A DNA stretch of 64,000 nucleotides, from assembly GCA_965220045.1 (NCBI GenBank), contig OZ244803.1:868001-932000 (forward strand), given 5' to 3'. The notes beneath the pieces were generated by a model. It did no database searches. It worked only from the letters and a program-made list of their open reading frames with translations, and had not been told where the DNA came from. The position numbers and the translations under genes were made by a program. This document shows positions 16,801 to 25,768 of this stretch, in pieces (position 1 is the stretch's first letter; every line of letters starts with the position of its first letter). Origin of the DNA: VXOZ01 sp965220045. GTDB lineage: Bacteria > Chloroflexota > UBA11872 > VXOZ01.

Positions 16801-17460
16801 TTATAGCACCGGCAGGTCGGAAAGTGCAAGCGTCTGCCACCAGTGTCCGGCATCGAGCACGTGCAGCATGAACCTGGGCGTGCCGAGGGGCGCGATGGTC
16901 AGAGTGGCGTCGAGCGGTGGATAGGCCGGATTGGGAAATAGCTCTGCTCCCGCTTGGAGCAGGTTGTCCAACGTTAGCGGTTGCTGGGCCGCGGCCACCA
17001 GCAACGGCTGGCCGAGAGCAATGAGGGCGGCAGCTTCCTCACCGGGCCGGGGCGTGCCCCGCACGTGGGCGAAATACTCCGCGCCGTAAATGGTCTGCAG
17101 ATCGCCGTACGGGTTGTCTGGCGGTCGAAACGCGGCGGCGTAGAGCAAGGCGGGCGCCGGCACGTCTTCCACGTCAACGGCAAAGATGTCGCTCTTTACG
17201 TTGAGGTAGTACGTCTCGCGGCTGGAGAAGAGTCGCACTTCACAGCCGGTCTCGGCTTCACCATGACGCTGAGCGGCGTCCTGCCACGTTTCGCCCGGCG
17301 CACACATGCCCCCGATGCCCCAGAGGGGGAGTGCGACTGCTCCATCCTCCGCTTCTTGCGCATAGCTTGGTTCAGGCACCGAAAAGAGCAGCTTGTTCCG
17401 GCGCAAGCCAACGATTCCGGCAAAGCGTTGGCCGTCTGCGCCAAAGTCACGGAGTCGCAT
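16801..17460 (-). CDS. Nudix-fold-like protein with a degenerate Nudix box
   Basis: 219 residues; ATG behind AAGGGAG. A Nudix box is recognisable at about 51-73: GMCAPGETWQDAAQR begins correctly (G, five residues, E, seven residues, R) but the REUXEE part reads RHGEAE, so at least one of the metal-binding glutamates is shifted or lost. The flanking GGM loop fits the fold. The C-terminal 100 residues do not resemble a known domain to me. It may bind a nucleotide or sugar diphosphate without hydrolysing it. Convergent with the KDG kinase gene; 26 bases separate the two stops. Confidence 0.6.
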   Translation of the reverse strand: MRLRDFGADGQRFAGIVGLRRNKLLFSVPEPSYAQEAEDGAVALPLWGIGGMCAPGETWQDAAQRHGEAETGCEVRLFSSRETYYLNVKSDIFAVDVEDVPAPALLYAAAFRPPDNPYGDLQTIYGAEYFAHVRGTPRPGEEAAALIALGQPLLVAAAQQPLTLDNLLQAGAELFPNPAYPPLDATLTIAPLGTPRFMLHVLDAGHWWQTLALSDLPVL

Positions 17461-17630
17461 CGTTTGCTCCCTTAGGGGTTGATGCGGATTTGTGGCTACC
17501 CGAAGATATCAGGCACGCCTGTCCATGGTTTGACAGGAGCTTGACAGAATCCCTTTGCCACGCACGGGCTTCCCGGCTTCGTCATCCTTGGGAATTGAGA
17601 TCGCGCAAAGCAGGTCTGTTCGCCAGGAAC

Positions 17631-18827
17631 TTACGTGGAGACAACCGCACGAATGCGAGCGGCAACGAGTTGCGGTTTGTTGCCGTCCAGATTGAGCGGA
17701 TTGATGGTCACGCTGCCCTCCAGAGAACCGTATTGACTCACGGCAATGGCGGGGTCGTCGTCAAAGAGGCGGTTCACCAGGTCGATGGCCGACACACCGT
17801 GGACGGAGTCGTCCAAGGAGATGCGCAGCGTGGGATAAGTGGCGCCGTCGCGCCCTACGACGTCGGTGGAAACGCCCGCCACGTCACTGAGACCGTCAGC
17901 GACGGCTTCCAGGCGGCGGAGCCACTCTTGTCGGGCGGCGGCGTGATCGCGGCTGACGTACTTCTTCACTGCTGCCAGCAAACCGGCAATCTCCTCTTTG
18001 CCCACTTTCATCGGGCGGCCGATGCCTTGCAGCGGCGGACCCAACAGGCGGCCGCTACTCAGCAGTTGCTCGCGCAGCGTCCAGGTCTCCACCATCACAT
18101 CCATGTCCTGATGCTGCAACGCCACTGACTGGATGAGGTCGCGACGACCTACGAGGATGCCGGACGCCTGCGGGCCTTGAATCGCTTTGCCGCCGGAGAA
18201 TGAGACGAGGTCCGCCCCTGTAGCGATATAGCCTTGCAGATTCTCGGCGGGCGGCAACCCGCCGGCCGCGTCCACTAGGACCGGCACGTTGTGCTTGTGG
18301 GCGACGGCAACAGTCTCTTCCAGGCTCACGGCACCCTCAACGGGCATCGCGACCCAGTGCACGGCAACCGTGCGTTCGTTAATTGCAGTCTCAATATGCC
18401 ACGGCTCTGTGTAGCCTCCGGTCGGGTGACCGATGTGTCCGACCTCAACGAACTTCGCGCCCGCAGTGCGCAAAGCGTGGTCGTACGCATTCCGATGGAG
18501 GCGCTGGATGATGACCTCGTTGGGCATGGTGTCGGTATCCGGCAGCATGTTCATTTTGTGGATATCGAGGCCCGCAATACATGCGGCTGTGCCGACGAGC
18601 AAACCTGCCGCCGCGCCGGCGGTTACGTAGCCGGCTTCCGCGCCGGTAACCTCGGCGAGATAGTTCCCCGCCGCCTCTTGCAGTTCCTCGATGCGCACGC
18701 TCCACTGGGCTGCCTCGCGCATGGCGTCGAGCACGTCATCGTCCATCGGCGTGCCGCCGAGGCGCGTCAGGGTGCCGGCGGCATTGATGACGCGCTTTAC
18801 ACCCAAGTCTTGATAGAAGTCACCCAC
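17631..18827 (-). CDS. SelA-like PLP-dependent enzyme (DgaE/D-glucosaminate-6-phosphate ammonia-lyase-like)
   Basis: 398 residues. Fold type I PLP protein of the SelA/DgaE group: N-terminal KRVINAAGTLTRLGGT, Asp186 in VLVDAAGGLPP for the pyridine nitrogen, and Lys214 in VSFSGGKAIQGPQASG as the Schiff-base lysine. A DgaE-type enzyme turns 2-amino-2-deoxygluconate 6-phosphate into KDPG, the substrate of the aldolase at 14980, which makes that role attractive. A true SelA (selenocysteine synthesis) is unlikely: no selB or tRNA-Sec is seen. Starts at GTG with AAAGGA upstream. Confidence 0.82.
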   Translation of the reverse strand: MGDFYQDLGVKRVINAAGTLTRLGGTPMDDDVLDAMREAAQWSVRIEELQEAAGNYLAEVTGAEAGYVTAGAAAGLLVGTAACIAGLDIHKMNMLPDTDTMPNEVIIQRLHRNAYDHALRTAGAKFVEVGHIGHPTGGYTEPWHIETAINERTVAVHWVAMPVEGAVSLEETVAVAHKHNVPVLVDAAGGLPPAENLQGYIATGADLVSFSGGKAIQGPQASGILVGRRDLIQSVALQHQDMDVMVETWTLREQLLSSGRLLGPPLQGIGRPMKVGKEEIAGLLAAVKKYVSRDHAAARQEWLRRLEAVADGLSDVAGVSTDVVGRDGATYPTLRISLDDSVHGVSAIDLVNRLFDDDPAIAVSQYGSLEGSVTINPLNLDGNKPQLVAARIRAVVST

Positions 18828-18890
18828 CGTTACCGAATCCTTTCAATGTCTGCATGTTCAACCTCCATAGTTTCTAGTGATCTCTTGCTC

Positions 18891-18939
18891 TTCGACAGTC
18901 TCGGAGCCTGCCCCGTGCTTGATACGGGGACGAACGGGA
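18891..18939. repeat. Palindromic repeat
   Basis: TTCGACAGTCTCGGAGCCTG followed by CCCCGTGCTTGATACGGGG and CGAACGGG. It is a third copy of the unit B seen at 7939-7998, here missing its left GCCGTTC arm. Lies between the creatininase and DgaE-like genes. Confidence 0.75.
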
Positions 18940-19044
18940 CATCCGCTACGAGTCGGACTACCTCAATCTCACTTGTTGACCGCCTACTTCAAGGCTACAA
19001 GCCCCGGCTACTTGAGCGCTGGCCTCTGTCCTGTCGTATTTTGT

Positions 19045-19893
19045 CTATCGTGGCGGAGTGGCATCCGGCGAGAGCGGGCCGAGGGTCGCGTCACTGCCGC
19101 GATCGAAGTAGCCCCGTACCGGGTAATCATGCAACTCGTTGCAAGCCAGGATAAGGCGTTCCACAGCAAGGTTGAAGATACGCTCGCCTTTCTCGGCACT
19201 GGCCACAAAAGGATCGCCCATCACGCCCTCGTCGGCTTCGCGGCGGCGTTCCGGCCACTTGGCGAACTTGCCGACGACCGGATCGCGAAACCAGGGCGCG
19301 AGCCCGTTCGGCGTACGTTTGTCCAGGTCGACCATGTGTCCGCGCAGATAGAGCTGCAGCGACGTCTCCCATTCACCGCCGTGCCCGATGCTGTCGTCGC
19401 TGTCACCCCACTCCTTGAGTTCGTCTTCCACCATGTGGAAGTACGTAATGTGGAGCGACCAGATGTCCTCCTGGGCAAGCTTCACTGAGGTCGTCTGCGT
19501 GGGAGCTACGTTGCCGCCGTGGCCGTTGAGCATGATCATGCGCTCGAAGCCGTTCGCCTTGATGCTGCGGCAAACGTCGCACAAGACAGCGATATAGGTC
19601 TCCAGCGTCACCGTAATCGTGCCGATGTGCCCCATGTTGAAGTGCGTAAAACCCGTCCAGACCGGCGGCGCCACGATGATTGGGTAGTCGTCAGTGCGGG
19701 TTGCCGCTTCGGCAGCGAGATAGTACGGGATGCTGATATCAATGTCGGTAGGGCTGTGGGGTCCGTGCTGCTCGATGGAGCCGACGGGGATGATGACGAC
19801 GGGGTCATGCTTCAAGGCTTCGTAGAGTTCGTGCCGCCACATCTCTTGCCAGAAGACCTTCTTGTTCGTGCCGTTGTAGGACCTGGTGTACAT
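19045..19893 (-). CDS. Creatininase family amidohydrolase
   Basis: 282 residues; ATG behind AAAGG. The family signature VIIPVGSIEQHGPHSPTDID (about 33-52) carries the Glu, His and Asp metal ligands, and the MLNGHGGN motif (about 118-125) and a later Glu-rich SIGHGGEWETS supply the rest. Members include creatinine amidohydrolase and mycofactocin peptidase MftE, but most act on unknown amides. No mycofactocin or creatine genes are nearby, so only the fold and likely metal-dependent hydrolase chemistry can be stated. Confidence 0.88.
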   Translation of the reverse strand: MYTRSYNGTNKKVFWQEMWRHELYEALKHDPVVIIPVGSIEQHGPHSPTDIDISIPYYLAAEAATRTDDYPIIVAPPVWTGFTHFNMGHIGTITVTLETYIAVLCDVCRSIKANGFERMIMLNGHGGNVAPTQTTSVKLAQEDIWSLHITYFHMVEDELKEWGDSDDSIGHGGEWETSLQLYLRGHMVDLDKRTPNGLAPWFRDPVVGKFAKWPERRREADEGVMGDPFVASAEKGERIFNLAVERLILACNELHDYPVRGYFDRGSDATLGPLSPDATPPR

Positions 19894-20063
19894 TCTGCTG
19901 CCTTTCCAAAGAATTCGAGATAGATCGGCGCTAACAGGGTACCACGCCGCGCTGGGACAAGGGCACGATATATCGTGACCCTACGCAGGGGAACGCGCCC
20001 AATGCCTCGCGCGGTTGCAAAAGCGGTGCGCTTCCCTGCACCGGTGTCGCGCCCGGCATGTGG

Positions 20064-21200
20064 CTACGCGGGCGAAGGAACGTCCACCCAGCCCCGGTCT
20101 TGCACTGACGTGCCGACGGCTTCCATGATCTCCTGCACGCGCAGACCGTCGACAAAGTCAGGACTCATGGGCTCGCCGCTGCCCAGCGCTTCCAGGAAGT
20201 CCTTGACGATGTGGATGAAGGCCTCGCCATAACCGATGCTATGGGCGGCGGCCGGCCAGTAACCGTGCATATAGTCGTGCTGCACAGAATCCGAGGCATG
20301 GATGGTGCGGAAACCGGTGAGCGGTCCCGGATCGTCACCGCAGTAGTATTGCAGTTCGTTCAGACGCTCGAAGTAGAAGCGGATCGACCCCTTGCTCCCG
20401 TTCACCTCAAAGCCGAAGTTGTTCTTGTTGCCGCGTGCCAGCTTGGTCACTTCCAGCATGCCCTGCGCGCCATTGGCAAATTGCATCAGGACTTGCGCGC
20501 AGTCATCCACGGTCACGGCGCCGCTGCCGCCCTCGGGCGTGGGACGCTCCTTGATGTAGGTTGCAAAGTTCCCGCAAACGCTGCTTACGTCGCCCAGCAA
20601 ATAGCGGGCAATGTCGAGCACATGCGAGCCGAGATCCCCAAAAACCCCAAATCCAGCGAGCTCCTGCTGCATGCGCCAGCCGAGCGGTGTGGCCGGATCG
20701 GCGAAGCGTTCGGCCAGGAACCAACCGCGAAAGTGGTAGATATCGCCAAGTTGGCCATCCTCGATCAGCTTTCGCGCGAGGCGCACGGCCGGGTAACGCC
20801 GAAAGTGAAAGCAAATGGTGTTGCTTACGCCGGCGTTCTCAACCGCCGCCACCATCGCGCGGGCCTGTGGGACGGTGACCGCCAGCGGCTTTTCGCAGAT
20901 CACCTGCTTGCCGGCCTCGGCGGCGGTGATGGCGACGTCAGCATGCAGATGGTTCGGGGTGGCGACGTCCACCAAGTCGATGTCGTCGCGCGTTACGGCT
21001 TCTTGCCAATCCGTTGAGGACTCTTCCCAACCTAGCAGGTTCGCGGCTTCTGCAACCGCCGCGGCGTCGCGTCCCGCAATCACTTTGAGCCGCGGCCGGT
21101 AGGGGACGCTCGGGAAGAAGAGGTTCACGTCACGATAGGCGTGGGTGTGGGCCTTGCCCATGAAGCGATGGCCGATCAGGGCAACGTTGATGTCTTGCAC
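20064..21200 (-). CDS. Gfo/Idh/MocA family oxidoreductase
   Basis: 378 residues; GTG start behind AAAGGA. N-terminal NAD(P) Rossmann motif VALIGHRFMGKAHTHAY, then VDVATPNHLHADVAITAAEAGKQVICEKPLA with the EKP lysine, and the catalytic-domain GDLGSHVLDIARYLLGD holding Asp and His. These enzymes oxidise or epimerise cyclic polyols and sugar derivatives such as inositols. It lies 170 bases upstream of the creatininase gene, in the same direction. Different subtype from the paralogous pair at 34-37 kb. Confidence 0.92.
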   Translation of the reverse strand: MQDINVALIGHRFMGKAHTHAYRDVNLFFPSVPYRPRLKVIAGRDAAAVAEAANLLGWEESSTDWQEAVTRDDIDLVDVATPNHLHADVAITAAEAGKQVICEKPLAVTVPQARAMVAAVENAGVSNTICFHFRRYPAVRLARKLIEDGQLGDIYHFRGWFLAERFADPATPLGWRMQQELAGFGVFGDLGSHVLDIARYLLGDVSSVCGNFATYIKERPTPEGGSGAVTVDDCAQVLMQFANGAQGMLEVTKLARGNKNNFGFEVNGSKGSIRFYFERLNELQYYCGDDPGPLTGFRTIHASDSVQHDYMHGYWPAAAHSIGYGEAFIHIVKDFLEALGSGEPMSPDFVDGLRVQEIMEAVGTSVQDRGWVDVPSPA

Positions 21201-21510
21201 AGGCGCATCCTTTCTCTACTCAAACTAGGATCCTTGATGCGGGACTATTGATGCAAACGCGCATCAAGAACGTACAGTCCCGATAGATGACTGGAAGGGA
21301 GATTCTGCTTACCGACGGAAATTGGCGTGCTGCCGCCATTCCACGGCAATGAGCGTAACCGACATGACGCCTAGGGTCAAGGCGCGGCGGCGATGCCTGA
21401 GGTGCGCTCTGGGAATTCGCTCACAATGGGTATTGGCTTGTACGCCCATTAGTCGTATGGTCTAATGGTCACAGGTGCGGACGTAACGCCTCATGCGAGG
21501 AGAAATCGTT
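21201..21510. other. Divergent intergenic region
   Basis: 310 bases between two divergently transcribed genes. Apart from the promoter at 21433-21461 I see no gene or RNA. Confidence 0.5.
21433..21461 (+). promoter_or_regulatory. Candidate promoter of the hypothetical gene at 21511
   Basis: TTGGCT (21433-21438), 17-base spacer, TATGGT (21456-21461); start of transcription would be about 40 bases before the ATG. Confidence 0.45.
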
Positions 21511-21930
21511 ATGGCGAGTATCACCATCCAGCTTAGCGCGCCGAATCTCGAGCTTGCCTCCGTGCTTGCCGACGTGACCGGCGGCGTGCTACATCAGAAC
21601 GGCCCGTGGCTTACGATCGAGGGCAAGCGGCTGGAGATTACGCGCTCACGAGTCGAACAGGCGTGGGGACGGCCAATGACCGAGGAGAAGTGGCGTTCGC
21701 TCACGCAGAGCCGGCGCGGTCACGTGGTTGAGGCGACGGATCAAGTGATCGTCGTCCAGGACCAGCCGGTTGCCTCCCAAGCCGCGCCCAGCGCCGCGCG
21801 GCCGCGGACAATTACCCTCGATGACGCCTGGCTCATGGAACGACTTGAGCAAGCGGCCAAGCAGCGCGGTGTCACGACAAATCAGCTTGCCGCCCAGGCC
21901 ATCGAACGCTTTCTGCGCAACGCAGAGTAG
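21511..21930 (+). CDS. Hypothetical protein with C-terminal ribbon-helix-helix-like segment
   Basis: 139 residues from ATG 21511 (CGAGGAG eight bases upstream; the earlier in-frame ATG at 21493 overlaps that site and is rejected). Not recognised as a whole. Residues about 1-70 are a compact beta-alpha region; 75-100 are Ala/Pro-rich and probably a linker; the end, LDDAWLMERLEQAAKQRGVTT onward to the stop, looks like the helix pair of a ribbon-helix-helix or antitoxin-type DNA-binding protein. It stands alone between divergent and unrelated genes, so no role can be assigned. Confidence 0.65.
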   Translation: MASITIQLSAPNLELASVLADVTGGVLHQNGPWLTIEGKRLEITRSRVEQAWGRPMTEEKWRSLTQSRRGHVVEATDQVIVVQDQPVASQAAPSAARPRTITLDDAWLMERLEQAAKQRGVTTNQLAAQAIERFLRNAE

Positions 21931-22300
21931 AGTACATAGCACCGTACCATGCTTGCTCTGCCAATAGGTGTGTATCTTGGTCTCTGTCCTGTCGCTTTGC
22001 GCATTGCGTTGAGAGGGAGGCACGCTGGAGCCGCCGGTTGCTCTTGCAGTGCTCCACATTACTGTTGATCTCGTGCTTGCTCTCTCCTTAAGACCGCTGC
22101 GCCGGTGCCGTAGACGCGCCTGGACGAGGGGGACATTCACGGGTCGGTTAGTGTATTTTGGCTGAATTGCGGCTGTGAGCGCGGTACTTGCGTGCATCTT
22201 ACACGCTACGCGAATAAACTAACCCGGGATCACGAAATGAAATCCCATCCCTTTGGACGTTTCGATCCTCTGAGCCGCCTGGACAGGAAGGAGCCATCAG
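21931..22300. other. Intergenic region without recognised gene
   Basis: 370 bases. Minus-strand open frames here lack starts and domain features. Likely carries the promoter of the fused hydrolase gene, which I could not locate. Confidence 0.45.
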
Positions 22301-24517
22301 GTGTCGATCAAATCAGAGTTTGCCTCACCCAATGCGGTGGAGGCTGTGCGTTGGGACCAAGCGGCGCAGCTAGAGCGGTATCTGGATGCGCTTGCTATCC
22401 AGGCATATGCGTGGCGCCGCGCCAAGTGGCAGCGAGACTACACGAGCCTGCGGGCATATGCGGAATCCGTTGCGCCAAACCGCGAGCACTGGCGCGCAAT
22501 GCTTGGGATGTGGCCTACCGGGGACGAGCGCGTGCCGCTGGAGCCGGAGCGGCACGTGGTAGCGGAGCGCGCCGACCACACCGTCTACGCGGTTACGTTT
22601 GGGACACTGCCTGGGGTGCGTTCTTTTGCACATCTGTTGGTGCCCAAGCGCCTCGCGGCGCCCGTCCCGGCGGTCATTTGCCAGCATGGTATGGGTGGCA
22701 CGCCGCATTCGATAGCCGGGCTGGTGGCAGAGGACGACGCGTATCACAAGTTCGGACAGCGGTTGGCGGAGCGCGGCTACATCGTGCTGGCCCCGCATTG
22801 CATCAATTTCGTCGACTGGCGCAACCGCCTCCACAACAAGGCCCTGCTCGTAGGGCGCACGCTCATGGGACTGGAAATCTGGCGGGAGATGCGTGCGGTC
22901 GATCTGCTGGAAACGCTGCCCGAAGTTGACGATGAGCGCATCGGATTCTACGGCCTCTCCCAGGGCGGCAAGATGGCGCTGTGGTTCCCGCCGCTGGAGC
23001 CGCGTATTCGCGCCACCGTTATTTCGGCCTTTTACAACGAGCGCACCAAGAAGCAGCTTGTAGCCTCACCGCATTACCGGCCCTTCATAAACACCAGCGA
23101 ACAGTCGTACTTCGAGCCCGACTTTCTCACCGAGTTTTCGGACTACGATCTGGCTTCACTCATCTGCCCTCGCCCGGTAATGATCGAGCACGGGCAAAAG
23201 GACAGCTCCTATTACATCGAGAGCGCACGTGAGGAGTTCTACCCGCTCAAGGAGATTTACGAGCGCTTGGGCATCGGTGAGCGTTGCGAGTGGGGTGAGT
23301 TCGACGGGCCGCACGAGATTCACGGTGTAGAGTCGTTTGAATTCCTTGACCGTTGGCTGAATGACGGTCAGCCGCCAAATCGAAATATCTTTCGTCATTC
23401 CCGCGAAAGCGGGAATCCAGGAGTGGACGCGAAAAGCCCGCCACCGCCACCGGTGTTCGTAAACGACGCCGCCCTTCAGGCCATGCGCGACGATACCAAC
23501 GCTCAGCATGATCGCTACTTGGACGGTCTGGCTGACCAGGCATACCAGGTACGTGAAGAGCGTTGGCAGCGGGACTACTCCAGCGCGGCGGCCTACACGG
23601 AGTCCGTAGCGGCGAACCGCGAGTCTTGGTTGGCAATGATGGGTGGACTGCCGCCGGACGAGGAGCAGGTGCCGCTTGACCCCGCACGCCGCGTGGTAGC
23701 GGACCGACCGGACCACACGGTTTACGCCGTTTCGCTCGGCATGCTGCCCGGTGTGCGGTTGTTTGGCTATCTGCTGGTGCCCAAAGGGATCACCAAGCCA
23801 CGGGCTGCGGTGGTGACGCAACATGGGCTCGGCGGGGCGGTGCAGGCCGTGGCCGGATTGCTGGAACAGGACGACGCCTACCATCGCTACGGCCGCCGCC
23901 TGGCGGAGCGGGGCTACGTGGTATTTGCGCCGCACTGCATAAACGGTACGCCGCGGCGCGTGCGTTTACATAACAAGGCAATAGTCGTCGGCAGACGCTT
24001 GATGGGCCTAGAGATCTGGCGCGAAATGAAGGCAATCGACTATCTGCAGTCGCTGCCGGAAGTCGACTCAGAACGTATCGGCTTTTACGGTCTTTCACAA
24101 GGCGGGACTATGACACTGTGGCTTACCCCGCTGGAACCTCGCATCAAAGTCGCAGTCGTCTCCGCCTTTTTCAATGAACGCACGCGCAAGCTCAATGTTG
24201 AATCCGAGCACTACCGCGCGTACGTTACGACGGACGAGTTTCATCAATACTACCTCGGTCAACTCTTGGAGTTCTCTGACGCCGATCTTGGCTCGCTCAT
24301 CTGCCCCCGTCCGCTCTTCATCGAGCAGGGCACGCAAGACCGGGCGGTCTATTACAAGGAGGCAGAAGTAGAGTTTGCGCGGCTCCATGCCCACTACCAC
24401 AAGCTTGGGTTAGGCGACCGCTGCGTGCTGGGCGTGTTTGAGGGCAAACACGAGATTTACGCTAGGGAGTCGTTCCCGTTTCTCGACAAGTGGCTGGAGC
24501 ACTCGCCGAGCACATAG
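22301..24517 (+). CDS. Double alpha/beta hydrolase: two tandem esterase domains joined by a palindromic repeat
   Basis: 738 residues; GTG start with AAGGAG seven bases upstream. Two complete, closely similar dienelactone hydrolase/acetyl xylan esterase-like domains lie head to tail (about 1-360 and 385-738). Each has its own triad: Ser220 in GLSQGG, Asp in EHGQKD, His in GPHEIHG; and Ser599 in GLSQGG, Asp in EQGTQD, His in GKHEIYA. Shared blocks include DHTVYAV, RLHNKA and MGLEIWREM. The linker contains HSRESGNP (366-373), the translation of a repeat at 23394-23420, then a run of prolines. Most simply, two tandem paralogous genes were fused in frame when the repeat inserted over the stop/start junction. 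Confidence 0.9.
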   Translation: MSIKSEFASPNAVEAVRWDQAAQLERYLDALAIQAYAWRRAKWQRDYTSLRAYAESVAPNREHWRAMLGMWPTGDERVPLEPERHVVAERADHTVYAVTFGTLPGVRSFAHLLVPKRLAAPVPAVICQHGMGGTPHSIAGLVAEDDAYHKFGQRLAERGYIVLAPHCINFVDWRNRLHNKALLVGRTLMGLEIWREMRAVDLLETLPEVDDERIGFYGLSQGGKMALWFPPLEPRIRATVISAFYNERTKKQLVASPHYRPFINTSEQSYFEPDFLTEFSDYDLASLICPRPVMIEHGQKDSSYYIESAREEFYPLKEIYERLGIGERCEWGEFDGPHEIHGVESFEFLDRWLNDGQPPNRNIFRHSRESGNPGVDAKSPPPPPVFVNDAALQAMRDDTNAQHDRYLDGLADQAYQVREERWQRDYSSAAAYTESVAANRESWLAMMGGLPPDEEQVPLDPARRVVADRPDHTVYAVSLGMLPGVRLFGYLLVPKGITKPRAAVVTQHGLGGAVQAVAGLLEQDDAYHRYGRRLAERGYVVFAPHCINGTPRRVRLHNKAIVVGRRLMGLEIWREMKAIDYLQSLPEVDSERIGFYGLSQGGTMTLWLTPLEPRIKVAVVSAFFNERTRKLNVESEHYRAYVTTDEFHQYYLGQLLEFSDADLGSLICPRPLFIEQGTQDRAVYYKEAEVEFARLHAHYHKLGLGDRCVLGVFEGKHEIYARESFPFLDKWLEHSPST
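23394..23420. repeat. Short palindromic repeat inside the fused hydrolase gene
   Basis: Perfect arms ATTCCCGC (23397-23404) and GCGGGAAT (23409-23416) around GAAA, preceded by GTC and followed by CCAGG. Same family as 9074-9101, read here in a different frame (HSRESGNP rather than IPAKAGIQ). Confidence 0.88.
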
Positions 24518-24615
24518 GGCGGCACAGTGCGCCGCCAAGCCTTCAAGCAGATGCTATTGGGAGGTCCCGCGCGAATCTATAGTAATTCGACAAAGGGAGC
24601 GTGGACAGTTGGGGC

Positions 24616-25452
24616 TTAGTCTGACAGAAACCCTACCGACCGTAGGTGGTCTACGCTACGCACGACGCGTTCCTGCCGCTGCTCCAGGGTCGGTTCCGGC
24701 TCGCCTCTAATACCCTCGATCTCGAGACTATACGGGCCGTAGAAGCCCGCGTTGTTGGTAATCTCAGCAATGCGCGCGAAATCAACGGCGCCGCCGTCGC
24801 CCATGGCCGTAAAGTACCAGTCCCGGTAGCCGCCGCGGCTGTCCTTGAGGTGCATGTGCACCACGTAGTCCATAACGCGTTCAAGCTGCGCGTAGACATC
24901 CGCCCCTTCGTTGTAGAAGAGGATGTTGCCCGTGTCGAAGTTGACGCGGATGGCATCATGCTGCAGGGCTTGCATGGTATCGAGAATCGCATCGTCATTC
25001 TGCGTGATGCCGGGGTGGGTTTCGAGGGCAATGGTGAGCCCGTGACCGGCCGCGACGTCGCCAATGGCCCCCATCTTGTCGAAGAATTCCTTCCGGTCTT
25101 CTTCCGCCGGTTCGCCGCCCAGGCCGACGAAATACTTGGCGCCAATAGCCGCCGCCAGGCGCATGCGCTCTGCAATACGGGCGAATCCGTCCGGATCCAT
25201 AAGATTGTCAGAACCGTTCGCGCTGATTACGGTCAGGCCGTTCGCGTCGAGTTCTTTTTTTAGATTTTGGATGCCCTCGTCGCCGAGTTTTTCGCTGGCG
25301 ACGACGTCTTCCGGGATTTCCAGCACCCCGCCGTGCTGTTTCATGGCCAGTTCGAGGTGGGTAATGCCGGCTTGCGGCGCGAGGTCAATTGCCGCACGCA
25401 CGCCGTAACGGCCGTAACAGTTCGTGAAGACTTCCAGTAAGTTGCTCGGCAT
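24616..25452 (-). CDS. Sugar phosphate isomerase/epimerase (TIM barrel)
   Basis: 278 residues; ATG with AAGGAG six bases upstream. Xylose isomerase-like barrel with a full set of metal ligands: IALETHPG (Glu), RVNFDTGN (Asp), HMHLKDSRG (His) and YSLEIEG (last Glu). The GDGGAVDF loop is the usual feature before the final strand. Similar to IolE/hydroxypyruvate isomerase/tagatose epimerase-like proteins; substrate not assignable. Convergent with the hydrolase gene, stops 98 bases apart. Confidence 0.88.
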   Translation of the reverse strand: MPSNLLEVFTNCYGRYGVRAAIDLAPQAGITHLELAMKQHGGVLEIPEDVVASEKLGDEGIQNLKKELDANGLTVISANGSDNLMDPDGFARIAERMRLAAAIGAKYFVGLGGEPAEEDRKEFFDKMGAIGDVAAGHGLTIALETHPGITQNDDAILDTMQALQHDAIRVNFDTGNILFYNEGADVYAQLERVMDYVVHMHLKDSRGGYRDWYFTAMGDGGAVDFARIAEITNNAGFYGPYSLEIEGIRGEPEPTLEQRQERVVRSVDHLRSVGFLSD

Positions 25453-25768
25453 GATCCGCTCCTTGGACTGCTGTTTAGACGTTTCGCATAGTTTTGCCTG
25501 CTAGGAGGAGAGTCGCGCCTGCAGCTCGATCTCGCAGGCGACAACTCTGTTCCCACGCGAGGTTGCGCTGACTCTCACTCTATAGAACGCTTTGGCGCGC
25601 ATGGAGCTATTGTACTCCTACAGCGCGGCGTGTGCTGCCTATTCCGTAGTCCAGCAATACTGAATACGGTGGGCAATTCTCTGTGGTCTTGCCGCGCGCC
25701 AACGCGGGATCGGGCGCAGGTTGCAAACCTGCGCTACCATCCTCCCTCATCTCATTGAGCGCCCGTGC
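25453..25768. other. Intergenic region with one palindromic repeat
   Basis: 316 bases between two minus-strand genes. Contains the repeat at 25714-25734 and presumably a promoter for the isomerase gene. Nothing else recognised. Confidence 0.5.
25714..25734. repeat. Palindromic repeat, GCGCAGGTT family
   Basis: Nine-base perfect arms GCGCAGGTT and AACCTGCGC around GCA, followed by TACCA. Identical arms at 33903-33923 and an imperfect copy at 35365-35385. Confidence 0.85.

Noticed and set aside
17631..18827. Selenocysteine synthase SelA
   Set aside because: Short family variant next to sugar-acid genes, with no SelB, SelD or tRNA-Sec nearby; DgaE-like is more fitting.
20211..21017. 268-codon plus-strand frame opposite the oxidoreductase
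   Set aside because: Shadow of the Gfo/Idh/MocA gene.
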